In this document: piece after piece, positions 44,901-55,100 of the stretch
Numbering within the stretch: the first letter of the stretch is position 1
How the letters are laid out: each line of letters starts with the position of its first letter
Origin: Norana najaformis
Taxonomy: Eukaryota; Annelida; Clitellata; Crassiclitellata; Hormogastridae
Reading direction: 5' to 3'
DNA: 64,000 bases
Assembly (NCBI GenBank): GCA_964023275.1
Contig: OZ029925.1
Location: forward strand, 12,871,803-12,935,802
Made by a program: the position numbers and the translations under genes
Notes under the pieces: generated by a model
Databases searched by the model: none
What the model was told of the DNA's origin: nothing
Seen by the model: only the letters and a program-made list of their open reading frames with translations

Positions 44901-47900
44901 ATGGATGCTCAGTCACACGGTGCCAGCGGGGATACTCTCTCCTTCGATTACAGCGCTCATATCAGATCTGATTAAATAAATTATCTAATTTAATCTAATG
45001 TAAGGTCTTCTGTAGTGCCATTATCATAATGCCCAAGGCAGCAGTGGATGGTCGCTTCAAGTGAAATCACAATCAAAAATCATAATCTGTTGGAGAAGCC
45101 AGGTTGAATTCCGATAGGTCAGAGAAACTAGAAGCCAGGCTACTGTCGGTAAGCAAGTTGAAAGAGACAAGTCTTAGAGTTAAAACCTGAATGACATTAA
45201 AGAATTGACAGTACAAACTGAACTGGGCAGTGAACACCAAGGCTTTGGACCAGCTACTGATAAGGCCCAAGAGCCCAATGTTGTTCTGGTATGAGGCACA
45301 GCAAGAGTCCACAAATCCACAAATTAATTAATAAATAAATCAAAAAATTAATGGATTAACTTTAGCGCTGACATATCCAGTGCAGGTTATTAGATAAAGT
45401 TGAAATAGATCAAATTGAATCAGATCAAATTAGAATAGTCCACAGATGTAGGTTATATGATTAGATCAGTTTAGTCCAGAGATGCAGCTTACTTTTAGCG
45501 TAACGTATCCAACGTAGGTCTCCTTGGCTCCTTCATAGCAGATGCACACAGAATCCGTCTGGCGCTCGATCACCACCTGTTCTGCCACATTCAGACCACC
45601 GGCTGCAACATCAACCAACTGGTTAAACCATTTACCACAAACCAATAAAACCAATGCACTCTGTCCATCTCTAGCCTGTCTGCCTGCGTATGTGTCCGCC
45701 CGTCTCTCAACCTCTGTATGTCATGAATACATGCATCTATTTTCAACTGTCTCTGTCTAAGTGCTATATATGTTTAAGATATTGGATCTATGCCAACTGT
45801 TTTCATGTTCAAACTGGTAGCCGTTAAACATGCAGTAAAGATCACCTCTCTGTTAAATATTGTTCTCACATTTCATTCATGCCATCTGTCAGCCTTCTTT
45901 ATCTTCTTATTGTCACATTTTGCTGATTTCTTCTTAAAACAAACCATCCAAACAGACAGCACAGCTAAGAAGCACATCAACACCACTGCAGTTACAACAT
46001 CCACAAGCTAATCCTATCAGAATTTGTGCCGATTTGTTTAGAACACAAGCGTGTAGTACCTGCTCCTAAGATCGTCACGTTGTCGTCAAGGGAGAGAGAT
46101 TCGTTGGTGTAGAGACCGGCGTGGATGAGGATCAACGGATTCTCATCATCTGGATTCTTCGATCCATTCTCGTCGAGGAAGTTCAACGCAGCAGTTATTG
46201 TATCAAAGTACTAACAACAGACAAACATCACATAATGAAGTTCATACAACAACCGCATCGCATAACAAAAGACAACCCCCAAAAGACAACCCCCATCATA
46301 TGGCCAGTGTAGCACATTGGGGGTCTGTAATCCAACAACTGCAGGTTCAAGTCTGCTTAAGAGACTCTTGTGTAATAACACTGGTCAAGTTGTTTGTGTA
46401 CCTGTGTTTCAGTCAGCAAGTAGTAGAATTTGGTACCAGTGTTAGCTGGGAAATAAACAGCAACTGATGAAACTGATGCATTGGCCCTGTATTCAGGACC
46501 AGATTCTTACTTACTTCTCTTGTGTATGTAATAAGTGCAATAGGTAAATCAATATATAATAATGAGCAACAGGTAACAATTGCACCTGCAGCTTCAAGGA
46601 CGGTTCAAGTTATGCCTAATATTCATCAGGTAAACTTATACGCATAAGAAAACAATTGCTGTAATTTCAACTTATTTTCCAAACGTTTGAAAATAAAACA
46701 AATTTGAGAACCTCTTGTAAGCACTGAAATTTCACGGTTTATTTCAACTATTTTCCCAGACATACAAACGCGAATGCAAATTTCTTCTGTCTTACAAGAA
46801 TGTTTCTTCCTCTCCATCGACTTGGATTTTCTGCCACATGTGCCGCATAGCCTGGTCGAACGTGAAGTGCTCGATACTGAAAGTAAACACGTATGAAATT
46901 GACAAACTGCTGCCACACCCAATTACTCCATAACAGGTTGTCCAATTGTTTGATTGCGGTAGTCATGTCCATAATTAAGGCCAAATATTCTTGAACGCAG
47001 GGACCACGCCTCTGAGTGATATAATTCTGACTGATGCACATAAATAACGAGCAATTATCTCACCAAATCTTACCTTACCTTACCTTACTTTACCTTACCT
47101 GATATTACTCTGCCATTACTAATATTACCTTACCCTGCTCTACCTGATCTTATGCTACCTTACCCGATCTTTCTTTACCATTACAGCTCCAACATCTGCC
47201 TCTGGACTTACTAGAAGTCGGAAACTGTGCTGCCAGGGATTCTTCAGACCACAGAAATCCGGATGAACGAATTTGAAAACCTTTGGTTCAGGATTAATGA
47301 GCGGAATCAAATACTCGTACACTTTGTGGTACAACTTCCTCCTGAAACAAACACAATGAACTGCAAAGAAATTCAGATGCAAAACATATGCATTCAAGTA
47401 TTTGGACTTTTATGTAGTTTCTTTTAGGAAACTTCAAAAGGCACCAACAACTAAGCCATCTAATGGAGCCTTCAAGAGGTATTTTAAAAGGCACTACAGA
47501 CATGTTCAGTTACACTACATTACATTTGCTTGACATCATAATGAACACCTTGAAACTACTGCCTCAAACAATTACTTTACTAAGGGAATCATAAAGTAAT
47601 CAAGGAGGTCATACAAAAACTTCCTAATGCACTTCCTAATAATATCCCTCAAACGTTTTCTAGAACTGGAGTAATCATAATTCCGAAATGTCTACAGCGC
47701 CCAACGAAAGCCACGTCGCGGGGACCAGCTTATTCACAGGAGCTAAATAAATGCCCAATTACGTTACAAATGAGTTGCCTGGACTAACCAGAGTTCACGG
47801 TCATTGGCGATGATGCTGAATCGTTTGCACACTTGTGCAGCGCTTGCGAGATCAAACTCAAATAGGTAGGACATGATTAGGAGCAACACTTCGTCCGGTA

Positions 47901-49796
47901 AAACATTCTGCAGGTAATGACCGCCAACCAACTCTGCAAACAAAGACATTATGTAACATAAACTTCTATCGTACCATTATAGCAATGCACATGATATGAT
48001 ATACAATGGTATGATGCTCTGTAATGTAGAGTAAAAGAACTTCTACGGTGGCATTATGATGATGATGATGATCAGTTCCCTGCCCAAACGCAGGTCCTTT
48101 GGCTCTATGCCACCTGAGGATGAGATAAGTGAGGTGGTTTCCCGTTGCCTTCCACACAGACAATTGTGGGTGAGCAACTTGTCCAAGGTCGCTACGCAGT
48201 GGCTCGAGGCAGATTCGAACCTGTGACCCTCCAGTTACAGGCGCCGACCATACCACTACACCACCGCGTCCCGTAGTAACACCCAAAGTATGAAACCATT
48301 GGCACAATACTTTTTAACGTTAAGTATGAACTTCTATGTCCTAGTAATAGGAATGTGAAATATATAATATAATTATTAAACAGGTATTTATAACAAAAAA
48401 GGAAAAGCCTCAAAGGGGCATGCAATGACCCCATGATGTTGCAACAGTAATGAATCCCTGCAACAAACATTCTAAAGCGCCCATCCCCGACTGCACTGAA
48501 GTCAGAAAGTTCCTCTTTACGCACATACCTGAACTAACTAGCGTTGTTACCAGTAGTGCTGACCGTCTTGCACGCTTTGGTGTGATGGATGTCGTAGACA
48601 TGAGTTCATAAAAGGAGACTGGAGTTCTGAAGACTTCATTCGAAGATGATGCTGGGGATTTCCGCCGCAGGTCATAACCATGGTAGGAAAAACCAGGCGA
48701 AGCTGCTGCTGAATCACTTGCACAGTTCTTCTTGACGGGAGATACTAAAACAAAAACCACGGTATAAGAATTACACCCATGTAAAAAACATAACATTCTT
48801 TTTCACAACTTTGTTAGCAACTTTCACCTTGGGAGCGTTTCACGGTTACTGTATAAACAGGTTCTTTGAGCAATTTTTATCAGCTCTTACAGCAGACACA
48901 AGACACTACTATAGCCAGAATGCTCATAAACATCAATTGTCTGGTAATAATGCACAGTCACTGTGGCCTATAGACCTACACTCTTAAAAGTAATGTCTGG
49001 ATACAACAGACACTAAAATGTAGCACAAACTCCCAAAGCTGGCAACAATAATGTGCTCTGACACCAAGCATCTTATTTCTGTGAGTGTTCCTGCCATGCT
49101 ATTTGTTTGCTCTGGTCAGATATTACTTTTAACAGTGCAATTTTTTGGAGCATAGATTAATTAAACAACTCTGGGTACGCGAAGCCGTAGGTGATTTCGC
49201 CTTTGCTAACAAATATATTGATTAGTCTTCCAACCCGAAATACGCACGTCGGAGGTCAACAATATTTACCCGATGACGAAGTGATGGGTACCCAGTCAAA
49301 ATGGACACGGGTTTTTACTTACCCAATTTACCTCTACCTTACCACCATTATTCCGTAGGTTTGTCAGGTTTCGTACTGCACCCCACGTAACTCCAGTATC
49401 AGTGGTTTTCTTGGGATCATTGCTGAACGTCAAATAAACAGGCCAGTCCGTCTCTGTGTCAGTCTGTATTTGTCTGTGTGTGTATATATATATATGTAAC
49501 ATATATATATATATCCTCTTTGCTTTCTTCGAGTATACACAGGGACCGCTGTTAGTAACTATTGTACCTGTGGAACCCTTCCACGTTTAACCGAATCTAC
49601 CACCAATAAAGAAATTCTTAATTTCCATCGCATTATTGCTGTCTCGAACGTCATTCGCTAAAACATTTTGCAAAACTACAATTCTGTCGAAATTAGGCGT
49701 CTAACCTGCTGCACTCGGCTGCTTACTATTAGAGCTGAACCTTCGCAGGCGACTGCAGCCGTTAAGGCTCGTCGTTCGAGCGGAAGAAGCCGACAT
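35983..49796 (-). CDS. FBXO11: FBXO11-type F-box protein, 19 coding exons, complete
   Basis: Substrate receptor of an SCF (SKP1-CUL1-F-box) E3 ubiquitin ligase. Exons in transcript order: 49706-49796, 48529-48744, 47789-47933, 47212-47341, 46796-46876, 46060-46210, 45493-45602, 44760-44868, 43955-44061, 43235-43372, 42404-42621, 41584-41764, 40826-40948, 40351-40436, 39446-39666, 38413-38631, 37905-38013, 36950-37048, 35983-36118. They total 2670 bases, 889 residues plus TGA, with every junction in phase; human FBXO11 is about 927 residues. Seen: a basic LRRK motif in exon 2, the F-box ([13 protein letters not shown]) at about residues 114-155, PbH1 beta-helix repeats ([21 protein letters not shown]) at about 310-775, and a Cys/His-rich UBR-type finger from about 812 (RCHTC, CDCGAG) followed by the family's APIESNT tail. 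Introns after exons 13, 15 and 17 have GC donors. The beta-helix and finger exons are near certain; exon 1 is less so. Confidence 0.95.
36793..36826. repeat. Near-perfect palindrome, 17-bp arms, FBXO11 intron 18
   Basis: GTAATAACATATTAAT is followed at once by its reverse complement, giving a hairpin-capable AT-rich cruciform, about 125 bases downstream of the exon 18 donor. Confidence 0.7.
37351..37520. repeat. Minisatellite in FBXO11 intron 17
   Basis: Four units of 36-42 bp built on ACACCAAAGTCTCACTGTTAC plus ACGAATTCCGACATAAC, with a few substitutions. Confidence 0.75.
37460..37825. repeat. Inverted pair of about 85-bp arms in FBXO11 intron 17
   Basis: The plus-strand stretch 37735-37825 (AAAGCTAAATTAAATTTTAG, TGTCATGTAAGAATTC, AAAGCATGTTGC) matches the minus strand of 37475-37565 (AAAGCTCGGCTAAATTTGGG, TGTCATGTCAGAATTC, GAAGCATGTAAC). 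It could be the ends of a small DNA transposon. Confidence 0.5.
38711..38746. repeat. (CATA)n microsatellite, FBXO11 intron 15
   Basis: Nine copies of CATA, about 80 bases upstream of exon 16 in transcript direction. Confidence 0.9.
39150..39213. repeat. 13-bp tandem repeat, five copies, FBXO11 intron 15
   Basis: Unit CAATYGGTCTRTT. Confidence 0.75.
39785..39950 (+). mobile_element. Partial SINE family C copy in FBXO11 intron 14
   Basis: GGCTATAAAACGAGTACATC, GGACACCTACCTTCACGTGCC and CAAGACTATGAAAAATAATG correspond to the body of family C. The head is missing. Confidence 0.5.
40205..40285. repeat. 21-bp tandem repeat, about four copies, FBXO11 intron 14
   Basis: Unit CACACCGTTAGCCATCAGTC. 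Just upstream, looser GGCCA/CATCACA motifs recur over 39990-40200. Confidence 0.7.
40555..40650 (-). mobile_element. Retroposon tail fragment in FBXO11 intron 13
   Basis: TTTATATAGCGCCTTACAGACC then CTCACAAAAGCACT, close to the fragments at 8370 and 57130. Confidence 0.45.
41850..42170 (-). mobile_element. SINE family B copy, opposite orientation, FBXO11 intron 11
   Basis: On the minus strand it shows GCCTGCTGAGTGGGCTCTGTG, GGCAAGTTGCTCATGCAC and GGTACTGGCATTGGCTGGG, matching blocks of the 46295 copy. Confidence 0.55.
42308..42380 (-). pseudogene. Decayed duplicate of FBXO11 exon 10 in intron 11
   Basis: Minus strand encodes [14 protein letters not shown], against [14 protein letters not shown] in exon 10 (43235-43372). 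Over 38 aligned bases there are 5 differences, 4 of them synonymous. It then diverges, with a gap before a shared GGCGTC. It starts 24 bases past the exon 11 donor and is not needed in the reading frame. Confidence 0.6.
42725..42875 (+). mobile_element. SINE family B copy in FBXO11 intron 10
   Basis: Contains CACTGGGTCCATAACCCAATG, TTCAAGCCTGCTCAGCAGACTC and a tail AATAAGTGCAATAAATAAAT. It shares blocks with 46295, 56583, 41850 and 34435. Antisense to the host gene. Confidence 0.6.
43605..43870 (+). mobile_element. SINE family C copy in FBXO11 intron 9
   Basis: tRNA-like head with GTGGCTAGTATGCAGG and B-box-like GGTTCAAATCC, then GGCTATAAAATGAGTGCAC, GGGATCATCAGGTGGC and GGCCACCTGCCCTCAC. 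The same order of blocks occurs at 54600 and, reversed, at 53925. Confidence 0.65.
44960..45115 (+). repeat. Dispersed repeat family F in FBXO11 intron 7
   Basis: Blocks TAGTGCCATTATCATAATGCC, CAAGGCAGCAGTGGATGGTC, GCTTCAAGTGAAATCACAATC and CATAATCTGTTGGAGAAGCC. The same order occurs at 55835, 55980 and 56370. Confidence 0.6.
46295..46560 (+). mobile_element. SINE family B copy in FBXO11 intron 5
   Basis: GGGGGTCTGTAATCCAACAACTG, the B-box-like GGTTCAAGTCTGC, GGTACCAGTGTTAGCTGGG, and the tail GTAATAAGTGCAATAGG with AT-rich end. This is one of the longer copies. Confidence 0.65.
47062..47170. repeat. (AAGGT)n-type array in FBXO11 intron 4
   Basis: Read on the transcribed (minus) strand it is GGTAAGGTAAGGTAAGG with degenerate extensions, about 40-150 bases downstream of the exon 4 donor. 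Confidence 0.75.
47688..47762 (+). repeat. Family E copy in FBXO11 intron 3
   Basis: TCTACAGCGCCCAACGAAAGC, GTCGCGGGGACCAGCTTATTC, then AGCTAAATAAATGCCC. It lies just downstream of exon 3 on the antisense strand. Confidence 0.6.
48041..48278 (-). mobile_element. tRNA-derived SINE, family D, FBXO11 intron 2
   Basis: On the minus strand: A-box-like GGTGTAGTGGTATGGTCGGC and B-box-like GGTTCGAATCTGCC with tRNA-like spacing, a body with GGAAGGCAACGGGAAACCACC, and an (ATC)n tail. It lies in sense orientation relative to FBXO11. Confidence 0.75.
48895..49065 (+). repeat. Dispersed repeat shared with 14.2 kb
   Basis: ACATCAATTGTCTGGTAATA, CACAGTCACTGTGGCC and CACTCTTAAAAGTAATGTCTG are nearly the same as at 14150. 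Located in FBXO11 intron 1. Confidence 0.6.
49706..49796 (-). CDS. FBXO11: Proposed first coding exon of FBXO11
   Basis: Encodes [14 protein letters not shown] and further Ser/Arg-rich sequence, 30 codons plus one base, ending at the donor GCAG|GTTAGA. It was chosen because it leaves exactly the one base needed to complete the first codon of exon 2 (GTA), because TAA sits immediately upstream in frame, so translation cannot begin earlier, and because a TATA-like string lies about 90 bases upstream. The protein sequence itself is low-complexity and not diagnostic, which is usual for the N-terminus of this family. A longer alternative first exon elsewhere in 48.8-52 kb cannot be excluded. Confidence 0.6.
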
Positions 49797-49883
49797 TTAG
49801 AAATTCGTCTACACTGTTTGAAGAATTTTCGTACGACGACCAAATCCTGACAAATAATTCGCCGTTTCAACGTACTACCATCG

Positions 49884-49891
49884 TATATAAA
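49884..49891 (-). promoter_or_regulatory. TATA-like element upstream of FBXO11
   Basis: Reads TTTATATA on the minus strand, 88 bases before the proposed ATG. Spacing suits a short 5' leader. AT-rich strings are common in this window, so this is suggestive only. Confidence 0.3.
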
Positions 49892-50039
49892 GAACATAAA
49901 ATAATATGTACGAGGGATGGATCATTCAGAATAACTATCCCTCTGCCACAAATTATGTATTATACAGATTCCGCCAGAAAACCCGTTGTGGTTTCACGCC
50001 ATCTAGCAGTTGACTTCATGCATTTAATCGTGTTTTTTT

Positions 50040-50400
50040 AAATCGTAATCGTGATACCCAGATTTCTACAGCACCCAACGATAGCCACGATTACGATCCA
50101 AAAACCCGGCACAAAGACAGGCAGACTGGTGCGGTTGACGGGGTTGTTTGGAATTAGAGCGACAAGAAAGATACGAGAAGAGGAATCGGGATAGGATTTT
50201 GGAATCGTAATCGTAATCTCGAGATTTCTACAGCGCCCAACGAAAGCTAAGTCGCGGGAACCAGCTTATTCACAGGCGCTCAGTCAAAACAAAATCGATA
50301 GGCAAAAGGGTTCGGTTCCAGGTCAAGATCCAGGAGTCAGGCAGTCAGACAGTCGGACGGCTACGGTGGATGATGTTTGAAATTGAAGCGAGAAAGACCT
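50040..50400 (+). repeat. Dispersed repeat family E, two copies, between FBXO11 and PRKAB
   Basis: Consensus blocks are GATTTCTACAGCGCCCAACG, AAGCTAAGTCGCGGGAACC, CAGCTTATTCACAGGCGCT and GGTTCGGTTCCAGGTC. One short copy lies at 50040-50110 and a fuller one at 50195-50400. Other copies are near 10505, 47690 and 61180, and reversed near 21190. It may be a SINE body, but no tRNA-like head is visible. Confidence 0.6.
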
Positions 50401-50505
50401 GCGCAGAAACTGAAAGAGGTGAAGTGTTGGTGTTACAGCGTTGTTTGCGTTTGCCATTAGTTCCTTGCAGAGACTTGGAAGTACCTTTGATTAGAATTTA
50501 AGTTT

Positions 50506-50649
<144 letters not shown>

Positions 50650-50650
<1 letters not shown>

Positions 50651-51780
50651 GTTTGCTTTTAATTAGCAGCTGCAGACCGGCTGTTGTTTTCCGTTCCTAC
50701 TTTAAGCTTTATATTTGACTAAAGATTATTTATTACATGACACCAGCTGTGACGTCATTTTACTGGAACTAGGTTGTGGTCTTCTTATTGAGTTTATACT
50801 TGAGTAGATAATAGTTGTTTAGATGCCAAAATCAATTAATTTTAAATTTTTACATTACTGTGATAAAAAGCATTAACTTTAATATTTTGCAATTCAGAGA
50901 AGCATAAACTGATTACATACTGAGCCAAGTCAGCCAAACTATGGTAGCACCACAAGCGTAATGCTTACGTCATTTAGCATCAGTAGCATTTGTCAATGTT
51001 ATGTAGTCTGAGATACTTTCTGCTGTCGAGGCCTTGGACTTCAATTTCGACAACAATCAATCGAAGTTGGTTTAAACGCATCTCATCTTAATTTTTAATA
51101 ACCCGATCCCCGTTATTTAGATTGCTTGTCAATTTTAGAGACTTGCTTAATTGATTTTCGTTTCTATTTAAACCTCTTACAATGTTCACTGACGGACGAT
51201 CTTAAGTTAAGACGATTCGTCATCTTGGCGACGTTAGACAATAAGGTCGTGCCCTTACTAGGAATCGCGGAATTGCATTTTGTAATCGGGCATTTATATA
51301 GAGCCAATTGTTAATCTGTATTGGAGATACAGTGTAGACATAATCAAATGAAAATTGTTATGTGCAATCGTTAACCAGTCTAACCCTAGCCTTACTTAGA
51401 CTGTATAAGGATTCAGCCTTTTAGTATATTTTAGTTGGCTTCAACTCATTCGAAGCCTTCAAAATCTTCAAAACCTTTAAAGTCGTTGTGATGTGAATCC
51501 TGGTGCATTATTTAAATTTGTTGTCTAGCAGTGTGATCCGAGAACGTTACTCAGTTTTTGATTACGCTTGTTATGTTTGCATTAAGCAGAAAGATCCGTC
51601 AACCTCTGTAATCAACGTTAGAGGAATATTTTGTATGCAGGAAGGTAATAAATAAATGCCTTGATGTAGGTTATGCGACATTGGCTTATGTGACAGTTAC
51701 TTAATACTAGGTAGGACCTTTCTTAGGGTCGTTGCACGCACCTTCGAGGCTGTTTTTAATTGTGCGTGTTGCAAATGTCT
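50650..51780. other. Intergenic sequence upstream of PRKAB
   Basis: AT-rich, no ORF of note, one retroposon-like TTTATATAGAGCC at 51291-51303. It may contain promoter elements of both divergent genes, but none was recognised. Confidence 0.4.
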
Positions 51781-51834
51781 GTTTAATAATAATAATGATA
51801 ATGATGATAATAATAATAAAATAATTATAATAAT

Positions 51835-51978
51835 AATAAGTGGCTAAATGTGACGTTGGCTTTTATGCCATGTTGGCTTTGGTGAAGGTGGTTTATGTGA
51901 CATTGGCTTATGTGACATTGGCGTATGTGAGGTTGGCTTATGTGACATTGGCTAAAGTGAAGTTGGCTGATGTTGAAG
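51835..51978 (+). repeat. 15-bp minisatellite just upstream of the PRKAB start codon
   Basis: Unit TTATGTGACATTGGC with variants, about eight copies, ending 13-15 bases before ATG 51991. It is probably in the promoter or 5' leader. Confidence 0.75.
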
Positions 51979-51990
51979 GTATTATACGTT

Positions 51991-52119
51991 ATGGGCAACA
52001 CGGGCGTCAAAGACCGTTCTCAGCAGTTGTCTCTTGATGATGCTGGACCAACACTTCTGCATGGTCACGGATTCTTCGGTCGAACTGCAACAGAGGACTC
52101 GGAGTCCTCGCCTGGCAGG
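51991..52119 (+). CDS. PRKAB: First coding exon of PRKAB with myristoylation signal
   Basis: ATG with G at -3 and +4, then GNTGVKDRSQQLS: Gly2 with a small residue nearby, as in the MGNT-x-S-x-R start of animal beta subunits. It ends in phase 0 at AGG|GTAATA. Exon 2 starts in phase 0 after a pyrimidine tract and CAG at 53176-53178. Together they give an N-terminus of the same length as vertebrate homologues. Confidence 0.8.
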
Positions 52120-55100
52120 GTAATATGAGTTTCTACCAATGACAATAACAAGGCCAAACCCAAGAAGCTGAGGCCAAGACCACAAAACTGAAGCAATGAC
52201 TCTCGAGGCTGATGCCAAGACCATGAAGCGAAGGCCAATCCTCAGGAAGACTAGGCCAAAACTTATGAGGCAAAGACTATTGTGGCTAAGGCCAATCCTG
52301 TGAGGCCAAGACTCATTTTGTCTAGGCCAAAACTTGAGGCCAACATTATGAGGCATTATTCATGACTTGCAAGGCTGAGGCCAGGAGTGAATGTTCTGTG
52401 TCTTCCTAGCTATAAAACACCCACACATCTGCAAACTGTATTTTTTAAAAGTTTATATCTTCTATTTGTATATTAATTACAAGGCTTCAGTTGATGGCAT
52501 TTGGCTGTTGTTCATTCATTAATCCATTCATTCATTAATCCATTCATTCTTTCATTCATATGGCATTCATGCATTCATTCACATCATATATCCAGCACTC
52601 ATTCATCGGTGCGACATGGTGGTCTAATTGGTAGTGTGCTTGTTCTGTAATCGAAAGTTTGTGTGTTGACATTTCAAAATTTTAGTAAAATACAGCCCAG
52701 GTAGTTGAATCCATTTTAAATGAGTGCTCAACTACTTGTCACTTCATCATTGGATAAAATTAATGCTTTAACATCGCATGCCTGACAGAAAGATTTTGAG
52801 TGGGAACATTAATTAATGTTACTTATTAGCAAAAGCAAAATCACCCGTACAATTCTTAGATACATTTCTGTGTGGTAAAATTCAGTTGAAATAAAAAATG
52901 TTGCTCTATCTAAATTAAAGATTTGCAACATTTTTTCATTTCCTTGCTGTTGATATTTTTTGATGGTGCAGTTGTGCTACCAAAACTAACCAAATATGCT
53001 ATATGTAAAAAGGTGCTATGCAGTGCAACTTGTTTAACTCAAAATGCAGAGTACTACACGAAGAATTTATGTTAACCAGATTTCATCTTGACCTGTTTAT
53101 TCAATTCCAGATTGAAAATTTTTGAACTAAGCAGGAGTAGACTGCTCTTCTTTTATAATGACACGTAAAAGTTCTCAGATTAGATTAGATGATATCTATT
53201 CGATTCAGAGTCTTGATGAGGACGGATCGGAATTCATGCACTCTTCTAATATCTCAGCATCGGAGGAAGTCACACGACGACTTCCGAGCGTCATCAAGTG
53301 GGAGGGAGGAGGGCACACAGTCTCTGTCAGCTTTGATGATGGTACCACCAAGATACCTATGGTTAAAAGGTAAATCAGCATTCTTTTAGCTATTATAAAA
53401 TGTTGCACCTATTGACTGTCTGTCAACCAAAACTGCTTTGCTTTATTGCACAACTGGATCATTGTGGCATACTTATTGTTGCCAGACGTAATGTCTTAAC
53501 TAAATCCAGTGGAAGATAACTCAGCCGAGGTTGCGTTTTATAATGTGCAGACAAACTTGAAAATAATTTCAGTTGTCCTAAATATGATAGATAGCAACTT
53601 GTAACAGAAATGTCTTCGTTTTTATTGCCTACTATGGATGGATTCTGTTACGTGGATTCTGAAGTCTTGTGTTCTTTTTCAGCCAAAACAACTTCTACAC
53701 AATTGTGAATCTTCCAGAGGGAACTCACCGATACAAGTTCCTTGTTGATGGACAGTGGAAATGTGATCCAAAAGAGGTATCGATCAGTCAGTCAGTCAAT
53801 CAGTCAGTCAGTCAGTCAGTCAATCAGTCACTCTGTCAGTTAATCAGTCAGTTAGCTAAGTCAATGAATCACTCAGTGAATTAAGTAATCTAGTCCAATC
53901 CAAGTAGACTAGCATTCCCTCAACTAACCCCAAGAGGAAGCCATAAGTGTGAAGTGTTACCGACTTAAATTTTTTTAGCCTTGGGATGTGAAGGCAGTTG
54001 GCCAGTCCTCTCCCTCGGCGTCTGATCTTCCCACTAACAGTGTATGGCCAGTTTACTCATTTATAAGCTGAGTTCACTAGGGGTGCAGGTTGAGCATGAA
54101 TTTCTGAACATCTTTCTACCATTACTGGGATTTGAAACCCCACCTCTAAGTTGACATTCCAGCATTCTAGCCACTATACTGTATGTTCAAAAAGTAGACA
54201 AATTCAATGTAATGATTATGCTGAGTTTTTGCAGGGTGTTGTTATGGCAGAATTTAAATCCATAGTCTGAAGGCGTATTAGTTATTAGATAAGTTATACA
54301 ACTCCCCATTGACATGCATGCATAACATAGTCAGTTGCTATGTATAAATCACGGTCTGTGTGCTTTTTTTGACAGCCAAAGGTCGGAAATGATGCTAGCA
54401 ACCTCAGCAACACGCTGCTCGTCAAGGGCTCTGACTTTGAGGTCTTTGAAGCCCTGGCTGTTGACAGCATTGGAACCGAGTCAGCAAAATATGGTCAGAT
54501 CATCCACGTGTTCTGATTTTTGATCGATTGTAGCTTTTAATTTAATGCTGTACGATGTTCAAATTAGAGTTCGTGCTTGTATGAGGGTTTTGCAATATCT
54601 AGTGATCAGCAGTCTAACCTATCAACCCAGTGATCCGGGGTTCAAATCCAAACAAAGCGGATAGACGTTTTGAGATTTCTACCCAACTTGCGCCCCTACC
54701 AAAATCATATAAAATGAGTACACCAACAGACGGTGGGAAGATCCGATGGTGAAGGTGAGAACTGGTCACCTGCCATCATATGCTGAGGCTAAGAAAAGTT
54801 AAGTCGGTAACACTTCTTACCCATAGCTGCCTCTTACAGTTAGCTCTTATTCTTTTGTTTTGTGCTGATAGGTGTCGAAAGTTTCAACTGAAGGACATGA
54901 TGTCCAACGAAATGGTTTTGCCTAATAAACAACCAATTTCAAGACGACATTATTAGTGTTTACATATTATTGTTTACATCTACTCATTTCCACTTGTCTA
55001 TAAATTGCCTAACCCGGCAATTCTGTTCTGCTTTGATAACATTCACAAAAAAGAGCAATTAAGATTATCTGGTTAAGTGACAGGTTGACTGACCGGTACA

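Noticed and set aside
49296..49502. 68-codon minus-strand frame as an FBXO11 exon
   Set aside because: Not low-complexity, but it is not needed for the frame, has no family match and would not join exons 1 and 2 in phase with known signals.
53158..53160. ATG used as the only PRKAB start
   Set aside because: It would give a protein without the myristoylation start and 36 residues shorter; exon 1 at 51991 fits better. Kept as a possible alternative start.
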